NCBI GenBank assembly: GCA_027859195.1
Contig: JAQIBF010000160.1
Coordinates: 1-43,787, forward strand
DNA length: 43,787 nt
Source: Helicobacteraceae bacterium
GTDB lineage: Bacteria; Campylobacterota; Campylobacteria; Campylobacterales; Sulfurimonadaceae
Direction: 5' to 3'
The notes beneath the pieces were generated by a model that worked only from the letters and a program-made list of their open reading frames with translations, made no database searches and was not told the origin of the DNA. Each line of letters starts with the position of its first letter. Positions within the stretch are counted from its first letter, which is position 1. Of the stretch, positions 32,119-41,898 are shown piece after piece. The translations under genes were made by a program, and so were the position numbers.

Positions 32119-32284
32119 TCTTATCTTCCCCGAAATCATCCACTTTAACGACTGCGTCACACATTACAAAAGCTCAAATAATCAGATAGTGTCATTAACT
32201 CAAAAAAACAATAATTTCTTTAATTTAGTGACATTGGCCGCGGTGTAGACAATAGGGAGTTCTTTATTAGAGATTACGACTCTC

Positions 32285-32785
32285 TTATTGTGCGTTTAAG
32301 TGTCGTATCTTTAGCAGGTTGTCCTCTTTTCCATTGATGTTCAGATGGAGTAAAAAATGGGTGCTGTTTTTATAGAGTCTGAATTTTTTGACCTCTCCGA
32401 AATCATCGATCAAAGCATTGATGTTGTTTTCAAATGGATAACTTAGTTTTGTCGCCGATTCGACGCGGTAGAGATGGCTCTTTTTTACAAAGTAGACGAC
32501 ATAGGGCATGAGGTGTGTGTGTACAATGTGTGAGGTCTGAAAGAAGACCATATCCTCATTCTTATTGATATTATTGATCTCGCCGCCGGTTGCTTCAGAT
32601 AGAGCAAGGTCTAGATAAAGTGTTTTCAAAAGCGACTGTTCGGTTGACATCGTCAGCAGTTTGTCACTGTAAAACCGGTTTGACCTATCTAATCTGGCCA
32701 TGGCCTGATAGAGAAAGATCATTACAACAGAGAACAGGGTGATAGCGATCATCATCTCTAAGAGGGTAAAGCCGCGGCGTCTCAT
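32285..32785 (-). CDS. gspJ: Type II secretion minor pseudopilin, GspJ-like
   Basis: The 166-residue product begins with a short leader and a type IV pilin-like N-terminus, MRRRGFTLLEMMIAITLFS, with Gly at -1, Phe at +1 and Glu at +5. The rest is a polar globular domain without recognised motifs. GspJ is part of the tip complex with GspI, GspK and GspH. Assignment as J rather than another minor pseudopilin rests on being last in the operon, coupled to the preceding GspI-like gene by a 4-bp overlap, and on the TLLEMMIA wording. Confidence 0.72.
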   Translation of the reverse strand: MRRRGFTLLEMMIAITLFSVVMIFLYQAMARLDRSNRFYSDKLLTMSTEQSLLKTLYLDLALSEATGGEINNINKNEDMVFFQTSHIVHTHLMPYVVYFVKKSHLYRVESATKLSYPFENNINALIDDFGEVKKFRLYKNSTHFLLHLNINGKEDNLLKIRHLNAQ

Positions 32786-33258
32786 TGGAGTTTGACTCGT
32801 AAAAAAGAGCTTGACTGATCACCGATCTTAAGTAGTGTCCGTCCTATTTCGAGTGCGTTCGTTGCACCGCCTGCCTCGCTTATTAGGGCATTTTGATCAT
32901 TATCTGCTGCACTGCTTTGTGCTTCTGCTAACGATTCTGCGGCATCACCAAAGTCGATGCTTGTTACCTCTCTATAGAGGATATCAACGTTCTCTTTTTT
33001 GAGAAGACGCCTGAGGTCATCATCAATATTAAAGTCTTTTACCAGTTCGGCAAGATCTGTTTGTTTGTCTTCATAGCCATAGACTGCATTACCCAGCAAG
33101 AGCGTTGTCTTGTTGGTGTGCAAGATCTTTTGATGAACAGAAGAGAAAGCGTGGCTGTTGGTAGAAAAAAGCTGCATCAAAGCACCGATCACTACGGAGA
33201 TGATCATCACAGCGACCAGCACCTCTATGAGGGTGAAGCCGTAAGATCTTTTAGGCAT
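32782..33258 (-). CDS. gspI: Type II secretion minor pseudopilin, GspI-like
   Basis: This 158-residue pseudopilin has a processing motif GFTLIEVLVAVMIISVVIGA (Gly at -1, Glu at +5). The LIEVLVA form is typical of GspI. A polar domain with an Ala/Glu-rich, low-complexity middle follows (SLAEAQSSAADNDQNALIS). It overlaps gspE by 8 bp and gspJ by 4 bp. With J, K and H it should form the tip of the pseudopilus. Confidence 0.72.
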   Translation of the reverse strand: MPKRSYGFTLIEVLVAVMIISVVIGALMQLFSTNSHAFSSVHQKILHTNKTTLLLGNAVYGYEDKQTDLAELVKDFNIDDDLRRLLKKENVDILYREVTSIDFGDAAESLAEAQSSAADNDQNALISEAGGATNALEIGRTLLKIGDQSSSFLRVKLQ

Positions 33259-34771
33259 GCGACAAACCGATACGTATCGCTTCGTCTAGAGAGGTCTCTC
33301 CTCTGAGAAGCATCGCTTTTAGCTGCATTGCGATGGTGATCAGATGTTCGGCTTCCAAGGCCTTGGAAATGGTATGTTCGTCTGTTGTCTCTTTAAGCAG
33401 ATCTTTTAGCATGTCATCCATGATGAGAAGTTCACCGATCGACTGACGGCCGCTGAAACCGCTATAGTTACACTTTTTACAGCCGACTGCTTTATAGATC
33501 GTGGCGTCAGGGGCAAGTTGATATTCGTCGGCAAAGTCTTCGGCAATGGTATCCTCTACTTTGCATTCGTCACAGATGCGGCGGACAAGACGTTGTGCCA
33601 TGATGCCTAAGAGCGACGAGGAGATGAGAAAGGGCTCTATGCCCATGTCCGCTAGACGGGAGATAGTCGCTGCTGCAGAGTTTGTATGGAGAGTAGAGAA
33701 GACCAAGTGGCCGGTCAATGCTGCACGTACGGCAATATGAGCAGTCTCTTCATCACGGATCTCACCGATCATGATAATGTCAGGATCCTGACGTAAAATA
33801 GAGCGCAGTGCCGCGGCAAAGGTAAGACCGACTTTTTCATTGACCTGGATCTGTGAGATCGTCTCAGATTTATACTCGACAGGGTCTTCAACTGTGATGA
33901 GATTAAGTTCAGGTGACTCGACCTCTTGTAAAAATGCATGCAGTGAGGTCGTTTTACCTGAACCGGTCGGCCCAGTGACAAGGATGATACCATGCGAATT
34001 TCGCAGGAGGGTTCTCATATCATGAATAGTCTCATCCGGAAAGCCCAGCTGCTCGATATGCGGAACAGAACCACTTTGCATCAATAGACGCATAACGACG
34101 CGTTCGCCGTAAAAGGTAGGCAAGATAGAGACACGTATATCAAGGGACTCCCCGGAAATCTTGATCTGCGTACGTCCATCTTGTGGAATGCGGTTTTCTG
34201 AGATGTCTAGATTTGAGATGACCTTAATACGACTGATAATAAGGGCGATGACTTTTTTCTCAAGATCGACATTTTTGGTTAAGATACCATCAATTCGAAA
34301 ACGGACCTCCCCTCTTTTTTCATGCACTTCAATATGGATATCGGAAGCTTTTCGTTTGACGGCTTGGTAGAAAAGAGCGTTGACAAACTTGATAATAGGA
34401 GCAGACTCCTCAGAGGTGAGAATGTCTGATGATGTGCGTAAAAACTCTGTCAATGAGAGCTCATCATCTTCTTCAACGCTGTTTTCTCCTGCCTCTTGCA
34501 TTGTTTCGATCTGTTTGTCGGTTCTAAGTTCTAAAAACCGGTTATAAAGACGTTCAAAAGACTCTTCATCTAAAATAACAAGCGGGTATTTTTCCGAAAG
34601 TTTATTGTAGTAGTTGCTCGCCTCGACAATATACTCCTCCGAGGTGGCGGCAACAGTTTCATTATTGATGAGCGTGAGTAATAGGTAGTTCTTTACAAAC
34701 AGCTCTGTCGCTATACCTTCGGCTTCGACCGCGTCCAGATTCAGGTCGTGATACAACTCTGTGTAGAGCAT
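33251..34771 (-). CDS. gspE: Type II secretion ATPase GspE
   Basis: GspE hydrolyses ATP in the cytoplasm to drive pseudopilus assembly. The 506-residue protein has a divergent N-terminal domain (about 1-110), the N2 region with KASDIHIEVHEKRGEVRFRI, Walker A GPTGSGKTTS, the Asp box LITVEDPVEY, Walker B-like ILRQDPDIIMIGEIRDEETA, the His box LVFSTLHTNSAAATI, and a tetracysteine zinc site CDEC...CKKC near residues 405-445. All motifs are intact. The start overlaps the gspD stop by 1 nt. Confidence 0.93.
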   Translation of the reverse strand: MLYTELYHDLNLDAVEAEGIATELFVKNYLLLTLINNETVAATSEEYIVEASNYYNKLSEKYPLVILDEESFERLYNRFLELRTDKQIETMQEAGENSVEEDDELSLTEFLRTSSDILTSEESAPIIKFVNALFYQAVKRKASDIHIEVHEKRGEVRFRIDGILTKNVDLEKKVIALIISRIKVISNLDISENRIPQDGRTQIKISGESLDIRVSILPTFYGERVVMRLLMQSGSVPHIEQLGFPDETIHDMRTLLRNSHGIILVTGPTGSGKTTSLHAFLQEVESPELNLITVEDPVEYKSETISQIQVNEKVGLTFAAALRSILRQDPDIIMIGEIRDEETAHIAVRAALTGHLVFSTLHTNSAAATISRLADMGIEPFLISSSLLGIMAQRLVRRICDECKVEDTIAEDFADEYQLAPDATIYKAVGCKKCNYSGFSGRQSIGELLIMDDMLKDLLKETTDEHTISKALEAEHLITIAMQLKAMLLRGETSLDEAIRIGLSHA

Positions 34772-36609
34772 TATTCACTCTCTTCTTTAGCATCAGCCTT
34801 CATTTTAGCATCAGCCTTGATTTTAGCGTCTTCTGTAATCTTGGTAAACACCTCTTTATTGTATTCATCTTGCAGACGGCTTAGCTCTCCAAGCTCTCTT
34901 TGCAACTGCGAAAGTTTTTCGCTTTTATCGATGATATAAGGTGTCAAGATGACGATGAGGTTATCTTGTTGGTCTTGCGTATCTGAGTGTGTAAAAAACC
35001 AGCCTAGCAGTGGGATGTACCCTAAAATCGGCACCTTTGTTACCGTCTCAGTCGTATAGTTTTTAACAAGACCACCAATGATGATACTCTCTCCATGGCG
35101 TAAGATCGCTTCCGTTATAACACTCTGTTTGGTAGTAACGGGCTGGCCATTGGAATCGACAGACAGTACGTTTTCTAAAATGGCTTCTGCGTCAAGTGTG
35201 ACTTTGTCTTCAGATGAGACACGAGGTTTGATCTTTAGTGTCAAACCTACATCCTCACGTTTGAAGCTTGTCGTTGTCCCTAATGTTCCTGCGGTGTTAC
35301 TGCCTGTTGTAAATGAGAGTGTCTTACCGACATAGATGGAAGACTCTTGGTTGTTCACACAGAGAATAGAAGGACTGGAAAGGGTTTTAGAGGCGCCATT
35401 TGTCTGTAAAAAGTCGAGAGAAGCACCAATGGCCATTCCCCCGTTGATCGCGTCACTGCCGACGATACTCAGTGCCGTATCGATTACTGAAGAGGAACCG
35501 CCAAAATTACCACTAAAGGCAAGTAATCCGGATGCTGTTGATGAGATCCCGGCCAGTGAATATTTGAGTCCGATCTGTTCAGCATCATTTGTGTTTATCT
35601 CAACAATACGTGCTTGGACATAGACCTGAAATTTCTCTTTGTCGAGGGTGTCAACGATTTTTACCAATCCTTTTAAAATAGAGGGATTACCCAGAAGAAT
35701 AATGGCATTGATCTCCTCATTTGCTGAGACATTTGGTTTCAATGTCGGATCTGTAAAAGTCTGCTTGGTGATGATCTCATTTAATGTTGCCAAGACATTT
35801 TTGGAATCAGAGTTCTTCAGTAAAAGAATCTGAACAACTTCATTAAGGTTCTTTTCGTTGTCAAGGGTCGCAATAATTTTGGAAAGTTCATCGACTTGGG
35901 GTTTGTTCCCTATAAGAATGAGTCCGTTTATATCAGTGTTCAGCAGGACCTGAACACTCTGTGTCGCTACCTTTTCGTTAAAGATCGACTTGGCGATGTT
36001 TGTGACTTGGGCATGGAGGCTTTTAAGATCAGCATGTTCCACTGTAATGATCTGGATGATTTTTTCATTTTGAGTGTCAATATCCTGGATAATACGTTTG
36101 ATCGTCTGGATATTGGCCGGATAGTCAGTCAGTAGAAGTGTGTTTGACTCTTTCATTGTCATCAATTTTGCCGTTTTAGAGATGAGGTATCGGATCTTGG
36201 CGGCAACGATGTCGACATTCTCACCTTTGACTTCAATTGCCTGTGTGACCATTGTATGGCCGCGAGCTATGTACCCTGAACGTACGACCGGAACATTGTG
36301 CTTTGCGGCCTCAGTTGAACGGACCACTTCATAAAAAGAGCCATTTTGTATAAGGGTAAAACCTTTGGACTCCAATACAGAGATCAGGATACCCATTAGC
36401 TCATCATCATAGATCGGAGCAGATGTTATCATGTCAACAGTACCGTTGATCTTATTAGTAATAAGAATATTGGTGTTACTGAGTTTGGCGACAAGTTTGA
36501 TGAACTTGTCGATCTGCAAATTGTCAAACTTGACATTGACCTCTTCTCGGGCATAAAGGCCTGTTGTAAGTAAAAAGGCTACAAGTAATAGACGATTAAA
36601 ATATTTCAT
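34771..36609 (-). CDS. gspD: Type II secretion outer-membrane secretin GspD
   Basis: GspD forms the outer-membrane gate. The 612-residue protein has a signal peptide (MKYFNRLLLVAFLLTTGLYA). It then has an N0 domain (VNVKFDNLQIDKFIKLVAKL), three repeats of the N1-N3 ring-building type (TNTLLLTDYPANIQTIKRII-like segments) and the C-terminal secretin core, with VPILGYIPLLGWFF near the end. The last 25 residues are an unusual charged tail with KIKADAKMKADAKEES, a small tandem repeat. ATG 36609 overlaps the end of gspC by 14 bp. No separate pilotin is evident. Confidence 0.92.
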   Translation of the reverse strand: MKYFNRLLLVAFLLTTGLYAREEVNVKFDNLQIDKFIKLVAKLSNTNILITNKINGTVDMITSAPIYDDELMGILISVLESKGFTLIQNGSFYEVVRSTEAAKHNVPVVRSGYIARGHTMVTQAIEVKGENVDIVAAKIRYLISKTAKLMTMKESNTLLLTDYPANIQTIKRIIQDIDTQNEKIIQIITVEHADLKSLHAQVTNIAKSIFNEKVATQSVQVLLNTDINGLILIGNKPQVDELSKIIATLDNEKNLNEVVQILLLKNSDSKNVLATLNEIITKQTFTDPTLKPNVSANEEINAIILLGNPSILKGLVKIVDTLDKEKFQVYVQARIVEINTNDAEQIGLKYSLAGISSTASGLLAFSGNFGGSSSVIDTALSIVGSDAINGGMAIGASLDFLQTNGASKTLSSPSILCVNNQESSIYVGKTLSFTTGSNTAGTLGTTTSFKREDVGLTLKIKPRVSSEDKVTLDAEAILENVLSVDSNGQPVTTKQSVITEAILRHGESIIIGGLVKNYTTETVTKVPILGYIPLLGWFFTHSDTQDQQDNLIVILTPYIIDKSEKLSQLQRELGELSRLQDEYNKEVFTKITEDAKIKADAKMKADAKEESE

Positions 36610-37429
36610 AGACGATCTCCGTTTCTTGATTATTGCGCAGGACGATAAGTTGAAGTGCATCTAGCTTATCGATCCCTTTATAGATTGCGATGGCATCTTT
36701 ATAGGATGTCATCGGTTTGTTGTTAGCTCGTATGATTATATCGCCCTGGCGTAAACCCAATTGAGCAAAAGGGGTACCAGCCGTGATCCGTGTGACTTTA
36801 AATCCGGTGATCTTACCGTTCTCTTTTACTTCGACAATACTGATGTCTTTCCAGATCTGATTGACATTTTTAGCGTAGTGCGTTATGTCGGATTTAGCGA
36901 CTTGCTTGATGCCGCCGTCATCACTCTGTCCCATATTGGACGTAGGTGCGGCATACTCTTGCTGATCTTCTTCAGAGAAGTAGAGACTGAAGGTCTGCCC
37001 ATCTTTACTAAAGATCGCACCATTCTCCAAGACCTTTTTCAGCGCATAGCCTTTAAAGACGTCATCAATCCCAATGACTTCGGAATCATTAGGTTGTGCT
37101 TTGAGTGCTATGATGACAAAACCGCCGTTTTTACGCTTGAAAAGACCTTTCAATATCATATTGGAGATGTTCGGGCCATACGCTGTCAGCGCATTTTCTT
37201 CGTCGGTCGCAGGTTCAGCACTTTGTATATCCGGTTTTTGTGTGGGGTTGATGATATTGTGAACGCTGTAGCGCTTGTACTCCGGCATTTTAGAGTTGTT
37301 AGGATGATAATTGACACCTTCGCTCTGAAAAAACCATAACATGACAAGAGAGAGGGCTTTCGCGACCAAGAGGATCATAAGCGTATTGCGTATAAAACGT
37401 ACCAACGAGGGATTAAAATTTATATTCAT
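36596..37429 (-). CDS. gspC: Type II secretion inner-membrane protein GspC-like, with PDZ domain
   Basis: The 277-residue protein has a short cytoplasmic start, one transmembrane helix (TLMILLVAKALSLVMLWFF, about residues 17-35) and a periplasmic homology region (NISNMILKGLFKRKNGGFVI, with DVFKGYALKKVLENGAIF). A C-terminal PDZ domain follows (TPFAQLGLRQGDIIIRANN). This is the full GspC architecture, linking the inner-membrane platform to GspD. It overlaps gspN by 17 bp and gspD by 14 bp. Confidence 0.88.
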   Translation of the reverse strand: MNINFNPSLVRFIRNTLMILLVAKALSLVMLWFFQSEGVNYHPNNSKMPEYKRYSVHNIINPTQKPDIQSAEPATDEENALTAYGPNISNMILKGLFKRKNGGFVIIALKAQPNDSEVIGIDDVFKGYALKKVLENGAIFSKDGQTFSLYFSEEDQQEYAAPTSNMGQSDDGGIKQVAKSDITHYAKNVNQIWKDISIVEVKENGKITGFKVTRITAGTPFAQLGLRQGDIIIRANNKPMTSYKDAIAIYKGIDKLDALQLIVLRNNQETEIVYEIF

Positions 37430-37943
37430 AACTATAGTCTCCCTCTTTTGATTTTTTAAGTTGACGCAAGGTGCTTTTATACCGTGAGAGCATCAGCTTT
37501 GATGGCTTGACAATGACGTCTACACTGCGATCCAACAGGTGTACAGTAGCTTCTGCTTCGCCAAAATCACCAACAGCTTCAGCCGTAAGGTCAAGTGGAG
37601 CAACGAGACTTTGGACGATATCGATATGTTGAATAAGCGGCGGAAAGAAGGCTTCAAATGTCTTATCTAAAACTACACTATCAATAGAAACTGCATTATA
37701 AAGGCCAAAAAGAGTAAAACTTGCTGATCCGATCTCTGCACTTTTGATCTTTTGGACATAGAGCTGGGCATGCCGCAACTCTAAACTAAATCCGTGGTCA
37801 ATAACTTCTTCATAGGCGATGACTACATCTACAGGCTTGAGTTGCTCTTCAGCGTAGTAGTAGAGGCTTTCTTTGGGTGTAAAAAAGAGCAGGGCACCAA
37901 AAAAGAGCAGGGTATAGAAAAAAAAGAGTGCTATTTTTTTCAT
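37413..37943 (-). CDS. gspN: Type II secretion GspN-like protein
   Basis: This 176-residue protein has one N-terminal membrane anchor (KIALFFFYTLLFFGALLFF) and a beta-rich periplasmic remainder with SLELRHAQLYVQKIKSAEIG and TVHLLDRSVDVIVKPSKL. It resembles GspN, an accessory T2SS component, in layout and in position next to gspM and gspC. Similarity is by pattern only. GspN is not essential in all systems. Confidence 0.6.
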   Translation of the reverse strand: MKKIALFFFYTLLFFGALLFFTPKESLYYYAEEQLKPVDVVIAYEEVIDHGFSLELRHAQLYVQKIKSAEIGSASFTLFGLYNAVSIDSVVLDKTFEAFFPPLIQHIDIVQSLVAPLDLTAEAVGDFGEAEATVHLLDRSVDVIVKPSKLMLSRYKSTLRQLKKSKEGDYSYEYKF

Positions 37944-38344
37944 GAATGGATCTCCACTTGAAAGCTGAGCGATATATCATCCAGACGCTTGATGTCAAAT
38001 TTTTCTATAATAAATGCACCGTTAAAAAGCTTGACAAAAAAGTAATTGGTCGCCTTTAAGTCGGCTTTGTTTGATTTTAAGATGATGAGACTGCGTTTTG
38101 TTGTCTGTTGAATATTTGCAGACTTGAGCTGCGGTGCTTTTAAAAGTCTTTCCAGGGCTGTGCCGGTTGTCTTAGGATTGTCCCAAGCTCGTTTTAGGGC
38201 ATCGATCTCTTCTGCCATTGTCTCAACTTTCACAAGCGCTTTTTTACTCTCACGCAGCTCTGTTCTACTCTGATCAAGTTGATAAATAGTAAAGATCAGC
38301 GTTGCGATTAACAGCAGAGCAACATAGAGCGGGTTTATCTTCAT
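37940..38344 (-). CDS. gspM: Type II secretion GspM-like protein
   Basis: The 134-residue product has one transmembrane helix near the start (PLYVALLLIATLIFTIYQL) and a coiled segment (SRTELRESKKALVKVETMAEE). A ferredoxin-like periplasmic domain ends in LSFQVEIHS. GspM proteins pair with GspL in the inner-membrane platform. The gene directly follows the GspL-like gene with a 4-bp overlap, as usual. Primary-sequence conservation of GspM is low, so position and layout carry the call. Confidence 0.65.
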   Translation of the reverse strand: MKINPLYVALLLIATLIFTIYQLDQSRTELRESKKALVKVETMAEEIDALKRAWDNPKTTGTALERLLKAPQLKSANIQQTTKRSLIILKSNKADLKATNYFFVKLFNGAFIIEKFDIKRLDDISLSFQVEIHS

Positions 38345-39270
38345 AACTGTATCTCCATCGTATAGATCCCGTCTTTATAGCGAACAGTAGTCCGCTTCAA
38401 TTGCTGTTTTAGAGTAGAGAGACTTTGCGCGCCTGTTGACTCAGAGTCTGTTCTGATCTCAATGATGACACTGCTTTTTTCAAGAGAGATATGCTCTAGC
38501 TTCTCTTGAGGCTTGAGTGTAATGGTCAATGCAAGATTCAGGATCTCTCGGATACGGCTTTGACGTTCAAAAGTCGTATTGAGCTTGGCATGAATCGCCT
38601 CGTTTTGAAATGAGGTGGAAGGGAGGTTGTGTCTGCTAAAGACCTCACTCTCTTTTTCTGAGATTGCTGAGACCTGAGAAGAGGTGATAAGCCACTCTGT
38701 TGCAAACATCACAATTAAAAAGCCAAAGATGGTAGCAAAGACCTTTTGGGACTTTTTATCCGCTATCTGATTAAAGCGGGTGAGATGGATAGTATGTTTC
38801 GAGAAGGTGTGTTTGTCCAGATCCAGTGTAGCAGCATCCGGTGCTAAAGCAGAGGGGAGTTTGACAACAACACCGTTCTTTAGACCGATAACACTGTTTT
38901 TGCTTATATTAATCGGAGTGTCAATGGTGTCAAATTCACTTTGGGCAAGGTAGATGTTGTTGATATTGGCTGAGGTTATTCCCTTTTCAGCGATAAGATC
39001 AAGAACCTCTTTGTCATTATAGGCAAAGATCAAAAAGCTGTCACCATCTTTGTAGGTACTATAACTGTATTTCCCCTCGGGGAGATTGTCTTCAAAGAGT
39101 GACGGTATAAGGGTTTTGACCTCATACAGATATTTGACCGGGAGTGTGACCCGTTTAACCCAGTACATAGAAGGCGAAAGGATGATGTTCACCGCTCCCT
39201 CAAGAGGGTAGTCGGGGGAGTCGACATCAACAAAAAAGGCTTTTGCCTTAGATCTAAATCCCAAATTCAA
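38341..39270 (-). CDS. gspL: Type II secretion GspL-like protein, TTG start
   Basis: The protein (about 309 residues) has a cytoplasmic actin-like half of roughly 170 residues, one transmembrane helix (FATIFGFLIVMFATEWLI, about residues 178-195) and a periplasmic ferredoxin-like domain (KLEHISLEKSSVIIEIRT). This is the GspL/PilM-N architecture that anchors GspE. Both possible starts are TTG: 39291 without a ribosome site, or 39270 with AAAGG 7 to 8 nt upstream, the latter preferred. Either way it overlaps gspK. It ends with an ATGA overlap to gspM. Confidence 0.7.
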   Translation of the reverse strand: MNLGFRSKAKAFFVDVDSPDYPLEGAVNIILSPSMYWVKRVTLPVKYLYEVKTLIPSLFEDNLPEGKYSYSTYKDGDSFLIFAYNDKEVLDLIAEKGITSANINNIYLAQSEFDTIDTPINISKNSVIGLKNGVVVKLPSALAPDAATLDLDKHTFSKHTIHLTRFNQIADKKSQKVFATIFGFLIVMFATEWLITSSQVSAISEKESEVFSRHNLPSTSFQNEAIHAKLNTTFERQSRIREILNLALTITLKPQEKLEHISLEKSSVIIEIRTDSESTGAQSLSTLKQQLKRTTVRYKDGIYTMEIQL

Positions 39271-40156
39271 AATGTTTACCTTTTTTTGCAATTACATCAT
39301 AGTCAAATGCCACATGGGCACTGCTGTTGTTCTCTAAGATGTCCATATCGATACGCACTATCGGTTGATAGAAACTCAGTTTGAACTTGCCTACTTCTAC
39401 TTTAGCTTCAGGAGACAGATCAATATCCCCAAGCGTTTTGTAGGTCACCTCACCTGCGGCAAGGTCAACAGCATGCTCTTCTTCAAGACCGGGGACCAGC
39501 ATCTGCCAAAGTGCAGGTGTGATGTAGTTGGCATCAATAGCGGTGTCGTTGTTGTCACCAAAGCGGATGAGTGCTTCCCACGGCAGTTTTACGACAGCAT
39601 TATCGTGACGTTCACGGACATAAAAGTTTATGATCTTGTCAAGATGCCTTTTTGAGACGATGCGATCACGATAGAGCTCAGGCATCTCATCAAAAATATC
39701 TGTTTTGTACACTTCTTTGTACCCGCCCATACAGTCGACTAAAAGGTCATTCATATAGGTAGCATCTTGGACATTAAAACGTACCATATATGCTGTTAAC
39801 GCTTGTTGGAACGGTTGTGAAGCAGCCAGTGCGTTGATATTGATATGCCCCATAGCGCTTGTGATCTCTATTTTAACCAAAAGTTGTTTCAATTCCAGTG
39901 GGATAAATCCGGCTGTCATTAAAAAGATATTGAGACTCTCTGCATCACTGACCGTTCCAAGTTTGTCCACCTGGCTCAGCAGTGCGAGTACGTCTTCGAT
40001 AACGGCGCTACTCTGTAGAAGAAATCTGGCGTCATGAAGTTCTTCGCCGCTTTTTTTAAGGTTCATTAAACTGACACCCACTGCAGCGGTGATAGCAATG
40101 ATAAAAAAAAGCGTGATCAGTAGCGCAACACCATTACGGTTTTGTACTTTTATCAT
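39254..40156 (-). CDS. gspK: Type II secretion minor pseudopilin, GspK-like
   Basis: The 300-residue protein is much longer than the other pseudopilins, as GspK always is. Its N-terminus NRNGVALLITLFFIIAITAA has Gly at -1 but no Glu at +5, the hallmark of GspK. A large domain follows with GHININALAASQPFQQAL, LLVDCMGGYKE and a helix-hairpin-helix-like insertion. GspK caps the pseudopilus tip. It overlaps gspF by 4 bp. Confidence 0.8.
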   Translation of the reverse strand: MIKVQNRNGVALLITLFFIIAITAAVGVSLMNLKKSGEELHDARFLLQSSAVIEDVLALLSQVDKLGTVSDAESLNIFLMTAGFIPLELKQLLVKIEITSAMGHININALAASQPFQQALTAYMVRFNVQDATYMNDLLVDCMGGYKEVYKTDIFDEMPELYRDRIVSKRHLDKIINFYVRERHDNAVVKLPWEALIRFGDNNDTAIDANYITPALWQMLVPGLEEEHAVDLAAGEVTYKTLGDIDLSPEAKVEVGKFKLSFYQPIVRIDMDILENNSSAHVAFDYDVIAKKGKHFEFGI

Positions 40157-41367
40157 GTAATGCTCATTGAGAAGATCGGCAATAACATAGCCGCAACAAT
40201 AAAACCGATGGCGCCACCGACAAAGAGCATCAGCATGGGTTCAAGAAGACTTAAAATAATGCCGATCTTATCCCGGTTGTCTTCAAAATAGAGTTCGGAG
40301 ATGTTGACGAGTACAGGCTCTATCTGTGATGTCTCTTCACCCACAGCAATAGCTTGTAAAAAAGATTGGTCAAGCTTATAGGACGATTCATTCAGTGCAA
40401 CGGAGAGACGCTTTCCTTCAACGACTTTCTTAGAGGCTTGAAGAAAGACACGTTTTAAAACACTGTTGTTAAGAATGTTGGCAGAGAGATTGATGGTCTG
40501 TACAAATGGAACACCTGAACGTACCAATAGAGAGCCGATATACGCGAACCGGCCTAACTCATTCTTGAGGGCGACTGTACCAAACAGAGGCAGCCTTAGG
40601 ACGAGAGCGTGCATAAAAAATTTATATTTTGTGCTGTAATGCATCAAAAAAGAGTGCAGGCCGAAAAGCAGAAGCAGCAGAACGCCGATCGTGGCAAAAT
40701 TATTGTTGAAAAAGTCACCTAAGGCGATGACAAAACGGGTAGCAGCAGGGAGCTCTTGTCCCATGTCCTCAAAAATGCCGGTAATTTGAGGCACCACAAA
40801 AGCAAGCATGAACCCTACCATAAAAAGGGAGATCAAGATCATAAATGCAGGGTAGGCAAAGGCTGATTTGATCTCTTTGGAGATACGGTCCTGCTCTTTT
40901 AGAAAGCGGGAGAGTTCGAGTAGTACTTCGTCCAGGATACCACTGGATTCACTAACCCGGATAGACTGTGTGTAAAACTCCGGCAAAATTAGGATCTTTT
41001 GCTCTTCAAGAGCCGCGTAGAAATTTTTACCCTCATCCAGATAGGTGCTGACTGTTTTTAAAAAGAGATAGATCTTCTTTTTAGAGAGGTATTGATTTTG
41101 TATGATTTTGAGCGCGCCGACAATACTGATACCTGAGCGGATGTACATAGCGAGTTCGCGGCTCAGCTGAGAGAGCTCGTTGGGCGAGATACGATAACGA
41201 CGGCTGAAGCTAATGCCGCTGAAAACAGAGGGGGCCTCTTCTTCAATACTCTTGTAGATGATACGTTGGGCTTTAAGTTTGCTTTTTGCCTCTTCGAGGG
41301 AAGTGGCCTCGACCTTGTTACTGACTTTTTTACCTTCAGCATTGATCCCTTTATAGGCAAATATCAT
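40153..41367 (-). CDS. gspF: Type II secretion inner-membrane platform protein GspF
   Basis: GspF is the polytopic core of the platform. The 404-residue protein shows the N-terminal AYKGINAEGKKVSNKVEA, LSRELAMYIRSGISIVGALK, a first membrane pair after SAFAYPAFMILISLFMVGFM, the second cytoplasmic repeat with YIGSLLVRSGVPFVQTINL and VGEETSQIEPVLVNI, and a final helix (MLMLFVGGAIGFIVAAMLLP). Both GspF repeats are complete. It overlaps gspH upstream and gspK downstream by 4 bp each. Confidence 0.93.
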   Translation of the reverse strand: MIFAYKGINAEGKKVSNKVEATSLEEAKSKLKAQRIIYKSIEEEAPSVFSGISFSRRYRISPNELSQLSRELAMYIRSGISIVGALKIIQNQYLSKKKIYLFLKTVSTYLDEGKNFYAALEEQKILILPEFYTQSIRVSESSGILDEVLLELSRFLKEQDRISKEIKSAFAYPAFMILISLFMVGFMLAFVVPQITGIFEDMGQELPAATRFVIALGDFFNNNFATIGVLLLLLFGLHSFLMHYSTKYKFFMHALVLRLPLFGTVALKNELGRFAYIGSLLVRSGVPFVQTINLSANILNNSVLKRVFLQASKKVVEGKRLSVALNESSYKLDQSFLQAIAVGEETSQIEPVLVNISELYFEDNRDKIGIILSLLEPMLMLFVGGAIGFIVAAMLLPIFSMSIT

Positions 41368-41888
41368 TGCAGTACCTCTTGAAGTTCATGTTGTCGTTTT
41401 TCTCCAAGTTCTTGCAGTGAGGAATAACGTCTGACGGGATGCAAAAATCCGCGATAGTCAAAAACTTGTTTCTGCGTCTCTATGATCATCTCTGAACTGC
41501 TCCCGTCTTTAAAAATCTCATATCTGAAGCAGACATCGAATGCTCTATCATCTTCATTGAAAGTTGGCCTGAACCGTAACTCCTGAGTCCCTTGATTGGC
41601 ATCAAACCGCCAAAAATTAAGAACACGTTCTTCTTTCATAAAAGGGTCAACCTCTTGGACTTTGACGTTATCAACATAGACCGCGCACTCTCTGCAGTTG
41701 TCAATACAGACAAAAGCAACGTTGTTTTGATTATGCATCGACTCTAAAAAAGAGGGAAGTGATTCAAAACTGAGGTGGGCCTCTTTGTCATTGATCTTCT
41801 GCATAGAGTTGATAACTAAACCGTAAATAACTCCGATTATCACCACAACGAGCAGCAGTTCGATGAGGGTAAAGGCCTTTTTTTGCAT
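41364..41888 (-). CDS. gspH: Type II secretion minor pseudopilin, GspH-like
   Basis: This 174-residue pseudopilin has the processing site KKA|FTLIELLLVVVIIGV, with Ala instead of Gly at -1 and Glu at +5. The polar domain carries a CIDNCREC cysteine cluster around residues 61-68. GspH usually follows GspG. The order here supports H, although the sequence beyond the N-terminus is not diagnostic. The cysteines could form a disulfide in the periplasm. Confidence 0.68.
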   Translation of the reverse strand: MQKKAFTLIELLLVVVIIGVIYGLVINSMQKINDKEAHLSFESLPSFLESMHNQNNVAFVCIDNCRECAVYVDNVKVQEVDPFMKEERVLNFWRFDANQGTQELRFRPTFNEDDRAFDVCFRYEIFKDGSSSEMIIETQKQVFDYRGFLHPVRRYSSLQELGEKRQHELQEVLQ

Positions 41889-41898
41889 TATTTAACAG